A stretch of 64,000 nucleotides of DNA from Odobenus rosmarus divergens (GCF_000321225.1 NW_004452135.1:166248-230247); one strand, 5' to 3'. Shown: positions 20,837-32,125, counted from the first letter of the stretch. Notes: generated from the letters alone by a model not told the origin. Numbers and translations: made by a program.

Positions 20837-20989
20837 GAGGGTATTTTTCTATAGTATATACAATTTTAACATGAATGGGTATTTTTGTTTGAAAGATTAG
20901 ATCCAGAAATTTATAAGGATGTAGAAGGGGACTGTCAATCAATCATATTGGTTACAATGAGAAGTTAATAACTTAATAGAAAAAGACTG

Positions 20990-21540
20990 TAAATGGAGAC
21001 AAATACATTCCTCACATATGCTAACAGGCATACTTCAACATAGACATATATGTATCCACAGAGCACATATAACACTCACCTATAAACATCCATCTCAATG
21101 CAAACATGCTCTTCCTAACATACACACATACATACACACACAACTCCCAAACCTTGTGTACACACACTACCTCATATTTACATACATACTATTCTAAATC
21201 CCAACATACATGCAGTTATTACACCCATTCCATACATATAAACACATAGACCACAGCCAATATTAACATATAACTATTATTCACAATCCCAACATATATA
21301 CTTCTTAACACATACATATCAATATTCACAGGCTTCAGCATACTTCCTCTCTCCTCTCCCTTACCTTCCTTGAAATTAAACTTTTCCTCCAAATTTCCTG
21401 CACTATTCCCCACCCCCACCACTCTTCTATACTCTCCTATATCTTCTCTCCAACATCAATTACCCATATGCATCCTGTCCCATTACTCACATGCAAGTAT
21501 AACTGAATACATACACATAACATTTAATGAATGACTGATA
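20990..21540. repeat. G-depleted, CA/TA-rich degenerate tract
   Basis: On the + strand this stretch is almost without G. By hand count there are 17 G in the 420 bases 21061-21480, while C, A and T are all common. It is made of irregular acata, cacaca, catata and tcctctc blocks: a CA/CATA-like first part and a CT/CCCAC-like later part. It looks like a decayed simple repeat or minisatellite array, but no fixed repeat unit is clear. The - frame 21219-21422 is a by-product of the bias. Confidence 0.75.
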
Positions 21541-22159
21541 TCCCTACCAACTTCAAGGGTATCCCTTCAAGAGCATTATAGTATACATCAGCATATTCTC
21601 ATAAGCTAATGATCCAGAAAGATTAAATCGCATTCATCCTACTTGATTTTAGAAGGTAAGAGAATATTTAGCATGTTTCAAGAAGAATCCCATTAAATCT
21701 ATGGCATAACAAAACACTGTAATGTTTAAAAATCTATGGGGAAAATTTTAATGATCCAGAAAGGCATATGTCTTAAGATTTGCCATTTGTTGATGTATTA
21801 TTTCTTGGATAATCATAGATCCTTACCTGCCACTCTAATAATCACACCATTTATATCTCAACCCCTACCTCTCATCACAGGATGACCATACATTGTGAAC
21901 ATTTTTGAGTTCAAAAGGGGATACTATTTTTAACTTTGCCTTAACAGCAGACATAACTCAGGACTCTTTAGGGAAAACTGTGGTCACTCTTCTTATACAC
22001 AAAGTATAGATACTCACTTCATGGCTTTCCATTCACTGATGAGCCCACTCAAAACCGGTGTTGCCCTTTTTTACTCTATGAAAATTACATGTGGGATGCT
22101 AACTAAAGGTCTTAATGTGGCAAATATCCAATGAACATATTGCTCAACTTCTTGACCTC
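21541..22159. other. Unique sequence, no gene seen
   Basis: No recognised element. The phrase 'aatgatccagaaag' occurs twice, at about 21607 and 21752, but I see no larger duplication around it. Confidence 0.4.
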
Positions 22160-22765
22160 ACAGTTGAATATCCATGAAATACTCCTTTCCCTTGGCTTCA
22201 TGACACCATGCTTTCCTGCCTTTCTACTTCCTTCCTGGATCATTTTGTCCAGGCTCTTTCCTTTCTACTTTATTGATATGTACTAGATTTTCCTCAGACC
22301 TTGTTCTTAGACTACATTTTTGTTTTCTCTGCGTGTTTGTTCCCCTGGTTACCTCATCCACTTTTTAGAGTTAAATATGACCCCTCCACTGCCAATGACC
22401 ACCAAATTTATGTCTCTATCTCAGAAAGTTACTGAGGTGCCGCTATGTGTAGCCACCCTCATTTGGATGTCTTGTGGGCATCTCAAGTGTAAAGTGGCAA
22501 CACTGGACTCTACTTTCTTTCCCTACACCTCACCTCGAACCCTTCTCTTTCCCCAATGTTTTCCATTTCAAAAAAATCACCTGGATGCACCCACACCAAA
22601 AACACCCCATAAATCCTTTTTCCCTGTATGTCATCTCTCATAAATCCTTCTCATTTTATGAAAACAATGTCTCTTGAACACATTCCTTTTTCTTCGTCTT
22701 CATTGATACTCCACCTGTCTGAGCTGTGATGGTCTCTGCTGCAAATAACTAAATGAAACTCTTTT
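22160..22765 (+). mobile_element. L2 LINE fragment, sense
   Basis: Pyrimidine-rich sequence that follows the coding end of L2. The order is 'ggttacctcatccacttttt', 'gaccaccaaatttatgtctc', 'tttggatgtcttgtgggcat', 'ctcaagtgtaaagtggcaac', then the lysine/proline-coding part and 'gaacacattcctttttcttc'. The cytosine-rich + frames (22320-22643, 22474-22677) are decayed L2 reverse-transcriptase end sequence, not host genes. No 3' end is present. Confidence 0.6.
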
Positions 22766-24271
22766 ATCCATTTCTATCCTTCTCCACCTCCTAGTAATTA
22801 GCGATGTTGCAGCTCAAGTAGTTGTCATGTCTTTGCCATAGGAAGAAGCCTGTATAGAAGTACAGGTAGACCATGAAGGGATATAGATCATATAGAAATG
22901 AGCTATATGTAGGGGATAATAAAGCTCTAGGAGCATTGTCATAGGACGGGATCGAGGACACAAGTACAGGAATACACCTAGAATAGAAGAACTTTTTTTT
23001 TTTTTTCATTTGACACTGCAGGAAAAGATATAATTTTGAGGACAGATAATTACAGCTTTATAGATAAGTGAAGAGTGGGGGTAATGAAATGGTTTTTACT
23101 CTTGACAACTTCATTTAATTCTCTTGGAATTTGGAAGCCATATCATCAGTTGATGGAGTGTGTGGGTTATGGATTGTTAGAGCAAAATTTCTTAGAAAAA
23201 TTGATCTTGAGCACATGTCAAAGTATATTAACTTGTTAATGAAGGAACTCACAAGAAGATAATAATGTGTCAGGTCAAAGAAGTATTGGGGAGAAGGATT
23301 TTATATATCATAAATGAGAAAATGTTTATATAAATAGCTAAGTTGCTAAGGGCAGAGGCTCGTTTAGTTCTTGTGCTTATAAATCTGTTATAGCTGGAAA
23401 ATTACCTTACTTTATCAGTTGGCGTGTGTTAAACTTGGGAGCTCAGCAATTAGAGCCAAGTTCCCAGTGTTGCCAGGCATGAATCATTATTCAAAAATAA
23501 CAAGTCATATAACCGAGAAGCAGACAATATGCAATTGACCTGTGACTGTTAATCAGACACATTAAGTTAGAAGTTTCTGTTCCCTTTCAAGGATATATTT
23601 AGCACAGGAATGCCAAATGGCAGCCATTACTAAATTTCTCCAGCATGCATCCAAAAATATTAATGACACAATTTGCTTATTTTTCAGGTTATAACAATTT
23701 TTTTTTTATCTCGGTCCCCTCTTTGGAGCTAGACAACCATAGATATGTCTTGACCATGAATATAAAAGCCGTCATTAAAATTTTGTGTTAAAGCCCTTAA
23801 AGAAATTTCCTGCCTATTAATCCCACTCTGAAATTCTTGAAGGCAATGGAAAGTTAAAACATGCTCACCTAATACAATATGATTACAATTATGATTACCA
23901 GTAACATCGTTACAAATTTGTTATTATTCCTTTAGCTCAATTTATAATATTCGGGAGTGGATTTCCAGTTAAAGTGCAAACATTTAATATGAGACTGAAA
24001 GGGAGGAGAAAGATACAGAAAGGGGGCTACATAGGCAATAGAATGGAGGGGAGAAATCCCTCAAAAGTCACTTCTCAGGCTCATTTTTTTTTCAATGAGT
24101 TTGGAGACAATAGCAGGAGCTGATGGGATCTGGGACTTGTGCTATAATGGCATTAAAGAGAATAAGATTTAACCTGTCCTCAAGAAATATTATTTTTCCT
24201 ATTCTTACTTGACAATAATATTTTCCCATTGGGTGCCTGTTGATCATATATTTCTGGTCCTAATTATTTAA
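22766..24271. other. Unique sequence, possible conserved element inside
   Basis: No exon is recognised. A T15 run at about 22991-23005 borders a 72-codon - frame of no known family. The section 23420-23660 is complex, non-repetitive sequence with TAAT and ATGCAAT-type motifs, the sort of composition seen in conserved non-coding elements. This is a visual impression only. Confidence 0.35.
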
Positions 24272-24448
24272 CAAAGATTTATTTATTTATTTTAGAGAGA
24301 GTAGGAAGGGGCAGAGAGAGAAGGATAGTCTTAAGCAGACTCCACACTCAGCAGAGAGCCGATGCGGGACTCGATCTCCTGAACCTGGGATCAGGACCTG
24401 AAGTAAAACCAAGAGCTGATGCTTACTGACTGTGTCACGCAGGCGCCT
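24272..24448 (-). mobile_element. Diverged Can-SINE, antisense
   Basis: Reverse SINE: 'aaagatttatttatttattt', 'aagcagactccacactcagc', 'gatgcgggactcgatctcct', 'tgggatcaggacctgaagta' and 'gtgtcacgcaggcgcct'. Mutations in the head (for example tgtcacgc for agccaccc) indicate age. A possible duplication tcctaattattt / tcctaatatttt lies at 24258 and 24455. Confidence 0.92.
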
Positions 24449-24589
24449 CTCTATTCCTAATATTTTTGTCTGTACTTCCTGACAGGAGCAGATAGCTACA
24501 GAGGAAGTTGAACCAAATTTCCTTTTGTATATGGCAGAGTTCACCAGGAACAGACTCAGAGATTCCCACTAAAGCTAATGCTCATTCCC

Positions 24590-24850
24590 ACAAACCTTAA
24601 ATAGGTCTGAATTGGTCAAGATGAGCTAGGTCATGCACTAATAAGAGAGGCCCCTAAATCTCAATGGCTTTAACAGACAAACTTTTGTTTCTTGTTTATG
24701 CAGTGTGTCCTCTACGGTTTCAATGTCATTCTCTATTGTCATCCTGCAGGATCCGCGGTACTATTACTATTTTCAGTTTCATAGGGTTACAGACTTTTAA
24801 TCCAATTTTTTATCTCTTTGTCAGTATGATGTTTTCAAGATTCTAGTAGG
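24590..24850. other. Possible old repeat remnant, unidentified
   Basis: The phrase 'aaatctcaatggctttaaca' followed by 'aacttttgtttcttg' resembles a dispersed mammalian repeat also seen at 41735-42030 ('atctcagtggcttaacacaa'). I cannot name the family. Confidence 0.35.
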
Positions 24851-24924
24851 CTTCTTAACTATTTGAATGTGGCTTTCTATCAATAGTTCACATTTCAGAT
24901 GTACTTCTTAGTGCTCTGTTTCTT

Positions 24925-25540
24925 TGTGCATCAGTCAGGTTCTCCAGGGAAACAGACACAGTGAGAGATTTATAGAATTGGTTCATGAGATCTTGGGGCT
25001 GGCAAGTCTGAAATCTGTGGAGTAGATCGGCAGTCTGGAAATTCTGGGGAGAGCTGATTGTGCAGGTTGTGTCTGAACTCAGGCATGATTTCTGTGTTGT
25101 AGTATTGAGGTAGAATTGTTTCTTCTTTGGGAAGCCTGCTTTTGCCTTTAAGGCCTTCAAGTGATTGGATGAGGCCCATCCTGGAGATTAATCTTATTTG
25201 GCTCAAAGTCTATTAATTTAAATTTTAATCACATTTAAAAAAACGCCTTCACAGGCGCCTGGGTGGCTCAGTTGGTTAAGCGACTGCCTTCGGCTCAGGT
25301 CATGATCCTGGAGTCCCGCGATCGAGTCCCACATCGGGCTCCCTGCTCAGCAGGGAGTCTGCTTCTCCCTCTGACCCTCCCCCCTCTCATGTGCTCTCTA
25401 TCTCTCATTCTCTCTCTCTCAAATAAATAAATAAAATCTTTAAAAAAAAAATGCCCTCACAGAAACATCTAAACTGGTGTTTGACCAATCAACAGAGGAC
25501 TACAGCCTCGCCAAGTTGACACTTAAAATTAACTGTCACA
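24925..25540 (-). mobile_element. MLT2-type ERVL LTR, antisense, split by a SINE
   Basis: The reverse of the LTR type seen at 17507-17926: 'tgtgcatcagtcaggttctc', 'agatttatagaattggttca', 'ggctggcaagtctgaaatct', 'cttcaagtgattggatgagg' and, after the SINE, 'aaactggtgtttgaccaatc', 'gccaagttgacacttaaaat', 'taactgtcaca'. A younger sense SINE occupies 25255-25447. TG...CA ends are present. The - frames 24888-25160 and 24970-25206 lie within it and are not genes. Confidence 0.8.
25255..25447 (+). mobile_element. Can-SINE, sense, nested in an LTR
   Basis: A well-preserved sense SINE: 'gcgcctgggtggctcagttg', 'gttaagcgactgccttcggc', 'tcaggtcatgatcctggagt', 'cccacatcgggctccctgct', 'ctcccccctctcatgtgctc', (tc)n and 'aaataaataaataaaatctt'. 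The duplication aaacgccttcacag / aaatgccctcacag flanks it and is itself part of the surrounding LTR. It is one of the youngest-looking copies in the window. Confidence 0.97.
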
Positions 25541-26099
25541 CTTTGCTTCTCTGCTCTGTGTTTCTCTGAACTTATTTGTGGCTATATTGGCATTGTGGAG
25601 GTGTCACTCCTTTATTCCTTTCTCCTTGATCCATTTTGTTCAATTGAAAGGATTTACTGGGCACCACTTAAATCCAGTGCAAAATTTTTACCATGAGAGT
25701 GAAAGTAATATTGAAATAATCCTGTAGGGTTTTAATGTACTTTGCCATTCAATTTTTATTTCTACTCTTTGGAGGTGAGAAGCAGTTATCTCCTCCAAAT
25801 ACTCAGCTTTATAAATTTATGATTTTTTCTTTATCTCCTATCATTTTTGCTTACAAATCAGACAATTCATTTCTGTGTTAATATCTTTTTTCATACCACC
25901 TTGCCAAATAGAGCCCAGGCTAATAATTTACCGTTATCAGGAACACAAAATTATTACATACATGATATGCCTTTGACAAGTTTTTCCATATTGTATACAT
26001 AGATGACTATTACTCTAACCACTCCAGTAACTGTATCTTTGTTGCCTCTGCCATTTCTATTATGTATTAACTTTCTGTTGTTGTATTAGTACCTGCTTC
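25541..26099. other. Unique sequence, no gene seen
   Basis: Nothing recognised. Confidence 0.4.
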
Positions 26100-26450
26100 C
26101 TGTACTGATTCTTGCATCAGCCAGAATAGGTTAGGTTTTGCCACATGATATACATGATACAGCTGGATCTTTACTATCACTATCTAGAACATTTCTTGTG
26201 TATATAGCAGAAGAATAGCACTTTGGAGAAGGCATATACCAACAACCGTATGCTCTGGTTCAGAAATAACAGCCATAATTTCTGTTATCCACTCATTGGA
26301 CAGAACTAATCACTTGGTCTCTCTCAACCACAATGGTCCTAAGGTGTACAATGCTTTTCCATACCCAGAATGCAAAAAGCCAAAAATGTTTAGTCAACAG
26401 TAGTGATCAACACTGCAAGTCCTATCATCCCTATCTACACTCATGCACAT
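26100..26450. other. Possible old repeat remnant, unidentified
   Basis: The style of 'cagccagaataggttaggtt', 'gcagaagaatagcactttgg' and 'gacagaactaatcacttggt' recalls an ancient dispersed element whose relatives may lie at 24590 and 41735. The family is not identified. Confidence 0.3.
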
Positions 26451-26518
26451 TGTAAATTCCTAAGGGAAATTACACTTCAAAGAATGATTTTCTTCTTTTA
26501 ACATAATTATTTGGTAAA

Positions 26519-26910
26519 TGTTATGTACCGACCTGTGTTTTTTTCCCCCACCCCAGATTTATAAGTTGAAGCCTTTACCCCCAATGTGACTGTATTTGGA
26601 CATGAAGCCTTTAGAGACATAATTAAGAATAAATGAAGTCATAGAAGTGGAGCCCTAATTCAATAGGACTAGTGTCCTTGTAAGCAGAGGAAGATACACC
26701 AAGAGTGTGAGCACACAGAGAAAAAGGCTATGTGAGGAGACAGAGAGAGGGTGGAAGCCTATAAGGAAAAGAGAGAGGCCTTAGGAAACCCAAGCCTACT
26801 GGCAACTTGATCTTGGACTTCCAGCCTCCAGAAGTGTGAGAAAATAGATTTTTGTTGTTTAAGCCACCAGTCTGTAGTGTTTTGCTATAGCAGCCCAAGT
26901 TGACTAATAT
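26519..26910 (+). mobile_element. MLT1-type (ERVL-MaLR) LTR
   Basis: Landmarks of the mammalian MLT1 LTR in order: 'agatttataagttgaagcct', 'cccccaatgtgactgtattt', 'ggagccctaattcaatagga', 'ctagtgtccttgtaagcaga', 'gagagaggccttaggaaacc', 'cttgatcttggacttccagc', 'ctccagaagtgtgagaaaat', 'gttgtttaagccaccagtct' and 'gcagcccaagttgactaata'. A solo LTR; no internal sequence is seen. Confidence 0.9.
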
Positions 26911-26944
26911 CATAAACATGGTCATTTTAATAAATAATTTGGTA

Positions 26945-27790
26945 ACTGTATTTAAAATTAACTCTCTCTCTCTTTCTCATAGACATTCCTGGGGTGTTTG
27001 TTATTTTATAGTTTTTTTCTAGGAAAATCTGTAATTGAGTTTGAAATATGTAGCCTCATTTGCATTGTGTAATTGAATTGCCCAAAGGACTGCAGCAAAA
27101 ATTATCTGGCAGTATTTGTGTGAGTTGGGTGGGATCATGAAATCAATGTAACGTAATGTACCTTTCAATAGTTACAGAAATTCTCTACTTTAAAATCTTA
27201 TTTTTATAAAGAGACTTTGCAAGGTATGTACACTTATATCCACTGAACTGAGATTTAGTGAAAGAAATGTGTTGACATATGTTTCTTAAACCCATATATA
27301 TTTAAAAACACATTAGGGAGTGCATTGTTAAATATATGAATTTATGTTGCCACTAATTTTTGAGGTTTTAGAATAGCAAAAATATTTTTTATAAATTCAT
27401 TTTTGTTTTTTAAGTAAATTCAATGTGTTCTATTATGTAAAAGGATATTTTCAACACAGCATAGTGGATGTGAAACATTTTCTATTTCAGCATTATATTT
27501 AAAATTTTTTCTCATTACAAACTTTTTTAAAGTCAGTATCATGAGATGAAACAATGTAATGACTGCACTTTCCATAGGAATTGTTCTTCCAAAAATATCT
27601 TTTTTATATCTGTTATATGTTATACATTTGAATCATTTAAATGCATTAATTACAGGTCTTGCTTTTATGCTATTTCAACTGTCAATTTATTTTATGCTTT
27701 TCAATTGTCAAGAATTTGGACTCTTTAAATGAACCCTCAGGAGAATGCTTTCTTTTGTACTTTCCTTATCTACAACTAGTTCAGAGTAAT
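26945..27790. other. Unique AT-rich sequence, no gene seen
   Basis: No recognised element or exon. Confidence 0.4.
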
Positions 27791-27794
27791 AGAC

Positions 27795-28184
27795 ATTGGG
27801 GAGGGTATGTGCTATGGTGAGCGCTGTGAATTATGTAAGACTGATGAATCACAGACCTGTACCTCTGAAACAAATAATACATTATATGTTTCAAAAAAAG
27901 AAGAAGAAGAAGATAGTAGGAAGGGAAAAATGAAGGGGGGGGGAATCAGAGGGGGAGATGAGCCATGAGAGACTATGGACTCTGAGAAAGAAACTGAGGG
28001 TTCTAGAGGGGAGGGGGTGGGGGGATGGGTTAGCCTGGTGATGGGTATTAAGGAGGGCACGTTCTGCATGGAGCACTGGGTGTTATACACAAACAATGAA
28101 TCATGGAACACTACATCAAAAACTAATGATGTAACGTATGATGATTAACATAATAAAATAAAAGAGATAAACCAAAAAAAAAAA
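27795..28184 (+). mobile_element. L1 3' end, 5'-truncated, sense
   Basis: Carnivore L1 3' UTR, longer than the copy at 17106: 'gggtatgtgctatggtgagc', 'gctgtgaattatgtaagact', 'cctctgaaacaaataataca', a GAA-rich and G8 section, then the shared end 'gatgggttagcctggtgatg', 'ctgcatggagcactgggtgt', 'caatgaatcatggaacacta' and an A-rich tail. The - frames 27812-28111 and 27891-28076 read the complement of this UTR and are spurious. Confidence 0.92.
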
Positions 28185-28319
28185 GTGTGATAAGAACACA
28201 TGAATAGACAAGCAGATCAATTGATTAAATGGAAAGTACAGAAATAAACTCAAATATATATGGAAATTTAGCATATAATAAAGGTGTTTTGAATTAAAAA
28301 AAATGTAATACTTTTAATT

Positions 28320-28532
28320 CTGATAAAGCAGCTAACATTTACTGAGCACTTTCTATAAGCTAGACCTTATGCTAAGTACTTTATATTGTTTCACTTAATC
28401 TTATCAAAAACTGTATAATTTAGATATTATTACTAACATTATATAAGAGAAAATGGAAACTAGCAGAATTAATGTGAATTTTCTGAGATTACACATCTAG
28501 TAAGTGGAGTCCAGATTGGGACTGAAACAGGC
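28320..28532 (-). mobile_element. MIR SINE, antisense
   Basis: Complement of MIR: 'taacatttactgagcacttt', 'gctaagtactttatattgtt', 'cacttaatcttatcaaaaac', 'agaaaatggaaactagcaga', 'gattacacatctagtaagtg' and 'agattgggactgaa'. The order and spacing follow the consensus. Confidence 0.85.
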
Positions 28533-28784
28533 CATTTCATGATCCTTGTTAAGAATTATGCACTTGTCCTCCAGTGTAGTATGTCTACATAGCCCCGGGG
28601 AGTTTGCTTCAATGTCCACTCCCAGATTCTATCCATAGAGATTCTGATTCAGAAGGTTTTGACTCATAGACTACTATCCTCGGAACTACAGTTTAACAAC
28701 TACCATGAAATGGTATGTGGCTTTCCAAAATGGTAAGCTTTTACTTCCAACCAACTGAAGTTTAAAAACTCTGTACACTTACGC

Positions 28785-29147
28785 TGTGGTAGATTGAATA
28801 ATGGCCCCTAAAGGTGTCTGCATCCTAATCTCTGGACGCTGTGAATGTTATTTTATTTGGCAAATACTTTGAACACGTGGTGAAGTTAAGGATCTTGAAA
28901 TGGGGATATTATCCTGAGTTTTCTGGCTAAGCCCTAAATGCAACCATAGTGTCCTCAGAAGAGGGAGGCCGAGGGAGATTTCACATGGAAGAGAAGGTAA
29001 TGTGAACACAAAGACTGAGATTGGAGTGTTGAAGCCACAAACCAAGGAAGGCTGGGAGCCCCTGGAGCTGTGAGAGAATACATTTCTATTGTCTTAAGCC
29101 ACCAAGTTTGTGGTAATTTGTTACAGCAGCTCTAGGATTCCAATATA
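28785..29147 (+). mobile_element. MLT1-type (ERVL-MaLR) LTR
   Basis: A second MLT1 LTR, more diverged than the one at 26519: 'tgtggtagattgaataatgg', 'cctaatctctggacgctgtg', 'tatcctgagttttctggcta', 'agtgtcctcagaagagggag', 'ggagctgtgagagaatacat' and 'tgtcttaagccaccaagttt', ending 'ttacagcagctctaggattc'. A solo LTR. Confidence 0.85.
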
Positions 29148-29310
29148 CAGACCACATGATGACTTCATATGTTTGCTTGTTGCTCTTGAAATTAATCAAT
29201 ATTTAACCTGTGTTGAAGTTCACCGTTAGAATATTTGTGAAGAAAAGCTTTGCTTATCAAAATAGTATTCTAGATTCTGCGTTCTAGCTCACTGCATGCA
29301 GATGAATTGT

Positions 29311-29478
29311 CAGATTTAGCAAAATGAAAAAAAGGTACAGGTGGCTCAGTTATATTTGAATTTCAGAAAAACAACAGAAATTTTTAGTATAAATATGCTC
29401 CAGGCGATATAGAGTAAAAAAAAATTTGTTATTTATCTAAAATTTAAAATTAACTGGGTATTCTGTGTTTTGCCGGCA
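29311..29478. mobile_element. Palindromic (fold-back) DNA element remnant
   Basis: The two halves are imperfect inverted complements. 'cagttatatttgaatttcag' and 'aaaaacaac' on the left pair with '...gttatttatctaaaattta' and 'aaattaactggg' on the right, and the outer 'ttagcaaaatga' pairs with 'tgttttgccgg'. The centre is about 29390-29420. This hairpin architecture is typical of short non-autonomous DNA transposons in mammals. The family is not named with confidence. Confidence 0.65.
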
Positions 29479-29479
29479 T

Positions 29480-31015
29480 ATGAAGATAAGTTAGAAAAGG
29501 AGCAGATGTTCTTGTCTTCTATCAGGGCTGATGTTCAGAGTGTAGGTCCATGCTACTGAGTTCATAGCCCAGGAGAAACCTCACCAGAGTAAACATTTTA
29601 GAAGGATGGAGCAGATAAGGTGTGATGAAATAAAATCTGTGTTTCAGGGCTCTCATGGAAAAAAAAAATCCAGAGGGAAGAGATAAAGTCAGAGCCCTGA
29701 CCCAAGTTAGGTCAAAGCTGAGGCTGAGGTATTCCAAGCAACAAAACTACAGGGTGGCCCCACATAGAACGCTTAGAGTTGCAAAGAAAATGAAACTCTC
29801 TGTTATTATCAGCCTCCAGAGTACTAATTAATAAAAAGTAGCTACTTTCTTTAAGCTCAAGCCAGACACACACACAAAAAACCTGACAGAAAAGCAGAAA
29901 TTCCTGCCCTGGCCCCACTCAGGGCCAAGGAGGAAAGTGAGTACCTAGTAGTTATGTTTAGATTTCGGCAGGCTGTATTTCACACCGAAGTTATTACTCA
30001 ACACTCAACAAATTAGAATTGTTATTCAATCCCATCCATCACTGAAGAGAGTGATGTTTTCTTCTATGTGGTGGGAGTGCAATAGACCAAATGTGTCTGG
30101 AATTTACTTGTGAAGTCATGATGGGAGATCTAAATGTCCTACAGACGTGAAACTGCAATCACACTGTGAAAAGTCAAATGTACTAGTGATTGTTTAATTT
30201 TTTGGTGAGACCCAGCAATATTGTAACCTTGTTCTACTTTGAATTTCAGTGAGACATTTTGAAATGTTTTATTCTTTGTATTAATTTACTTAATTTGCAT
30301 GTATCTTCAACTAAAAAGTTGAAACAGTCTATGCACTGAGTTACAAAATATCTCGTATCTATTCAATCCTTTTGAAAGATTAGGACTTAGTATCAAATCT
30401 GCCTTTGCTCAAGGGTCAATAGTGACATTGGTGCCCAAGAGCAGGAATGGTTAAAAGATGGTTTTGAACAATACTTAAGGTTGCATTTGACTCACAGCAG
30501 TATTTACTCTCTTTGCTATTGTTTACTTTTATTGGGTTTTCATTGGATCCAGAGTGTTTTATGTTTAGTGATTCTTTGATGTTCCCTTGGAGAAAAGTTT
30601 ATTTTTATTTTTGACAGGATAGTTGGATATTTGTTTTTGAATTGTTGTGCCCAAATGATGCTGGCAGGAGGGACACTTCTGGACCTGCCTGTTTGGAACA
30701 ACTTCCCTGATACATGAGCAGTTAGTCGATTAAAAAAAGAAAAAAGAGCAAAAGAGATGCTTCTAAACTCAAATTTGAAAATATTTTTGGCATCTTAACA
30801 TGTAACAGGTACATTAAAGTTTTGAAGTGAAAGAAAAAAGTTAATTAATGAGGTCTTGTAAAGGAATAAAGGGAACTTAAAGTGAAAATACCAACCGAAA
30901 CATACAATCATTTAACAAAATTTTAATTATTCTGCTTAGTCCCTGAACTATAGTAGAATTCATATACAGTAAAATGAATAAATCTTATGGGTATACCTTA
31001 AGGTGCATCTTTACA
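29480..31015. other. Unique sequence, no gene seen
   Basis: No recognisable repeat or exon. The - frames 29522-29737 and 29712-29918 have no known domain. Confidence 0.4.
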
Positions 31016-31017
31016 GA

Positions 31018-31111
31018 TATATACAGATACACACGGATACACACACACACATATGCACACACAGAGATATATATATATATGTAGAGATATATATATATAC
31101 ATATATATATT
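31018..31111. repeat. Compound (CA)n/(TA)n microsatellite
   Basis: atacacac blocks, then cacacaca, then two gagatatatatat blocks and catatatat. Composed of alternating purine-pyrimidine steps with interruptions. Confidence 0.9.
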
Positions 31112-31900
31112 TGTGTAAGCCCTTCTGAGTAATACAATTTTTTTAAAGTTTCTCTGGCAATCTTACACTATCCCATGTACTTAATGAAATTAGCCAAATT
31201 TATTCTCTATTACTATTCTCTGCCTAAAGGAATGAGGGATCCTTAAAAGATTAGTAGATTGATATCTTAGGTCAAAAAGCAAAACAAAACAAAATAAAAT
31301 AAACTTCTCTGTTGGAGTAGGAAGAAAATGGTATGCTGTCAGAGGTGCTCCAAGATGGTGATAAAGTGTCAGGAGGTCTGCCTGAAGAGGGCTGTCTACA
31401 TCCACATGGGAACAACTTCAGGACCAATAAGAAAATATTGATTACAGCTCTTTGGAGCCACGTGAGCATGAAAATTCTTAGGTGTTGCTCAAAGTAATGT
31501 GCAAAGCCATGCACCTAATATGAATGAATGAAGATGTCCAAAGCCTCCAGAAAAGGGAGAATGTTTGGAGACCATGGGATTGATTTGTTTGGCTGATGCT
31601 ATGCCTTTCCCCTCTTGAGGAGTTCAAGCAGCTACTGTCCTAATACAGATGGGTCTGTATTCTGATCTCTGCTTGAAATGCAGAATAGACTTGCTAAGCC
31701 AATGCTGCTGTCAGGTCACTGAATATGGGGACTGTAAAGCTTAGTCCCACTTAGGATTGTCATATTCCAGGGTGTCTGAGATGCCTTTTGTGGTCCATCT
31801 CTGCCTGCTGTATTTGTCAGGAGTGTCAGTAGGTGGCCCACATTAATTACCCAACGATAAGAGAATTAGCTAAATACAACCAAGGCAGGCGTTCTGGTAC
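31112..31900. other. Unique sequence, no gene seen
   Basis: No recognisable repeat or exon. The overlapping - frames 31190-31405 and 31272-31514 have no known domain. Confidence 0.4.
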
Positions 31901-31919
31901 TGCGGCACAGTTATTTTAA

Positions 31920-32107
31920 CATTTTTTAAAAAGATTTTATTTATTTATTTGAGAGAGAGAATGAGATAGAGAGAGAGAGCATGAGAGGGGGGAGGGTCAG
32001 AGGGAGAAGCAGGCTCCCCGCCGAGCAGGGAGCCCGATGCGGGACTCAATCCCGGGACTCCAGGATCATGACCTGAGCCGAAGGCAGTCACCCAACCCAG
32101 GCACCCC
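31920..32107 (-). mobile_element. Can-SINE with deleted head, antisense
   Basis: Reverse SINE of the young type: 'aaagattttatttatttatt', (ga)n, 'catgagaggggggagggtca', 'gagcagggagcccgatgcgg', 'gactccaggatcatgacctg'. The end reads 'gaaggcagtcacccaaccca'+'ggcacccc', so about 20 bases of the tRNA head around box A (gcttaaccaactgagcc) are deleted or scrambled. The duplication gcggcacagttattttaa (31902-31919) is repeated at 32108-32125 with one mismatch. Confidence 0.96.
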
Positions 32108-32125
32108 GCAGCACAGTTATTTTAA

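Noticed and set aside
22320..22677. Overlapping + frames of 107 and 67 codons
   Set aside because: The underlying DNA follows decayed L2 sequence.
25255..25330. tRNA-like sequence with A and B boxes
   Set aside because: It is the tRNA-Lys-derived head of a Can-SINE with body, tail and target-site duplication, not a tRNA gene. The same applies to the other SINE heads.
27812..28111. 99-codon - strand frame
   Set aside because: Complement of an L1 3' UTR with simple repeats.
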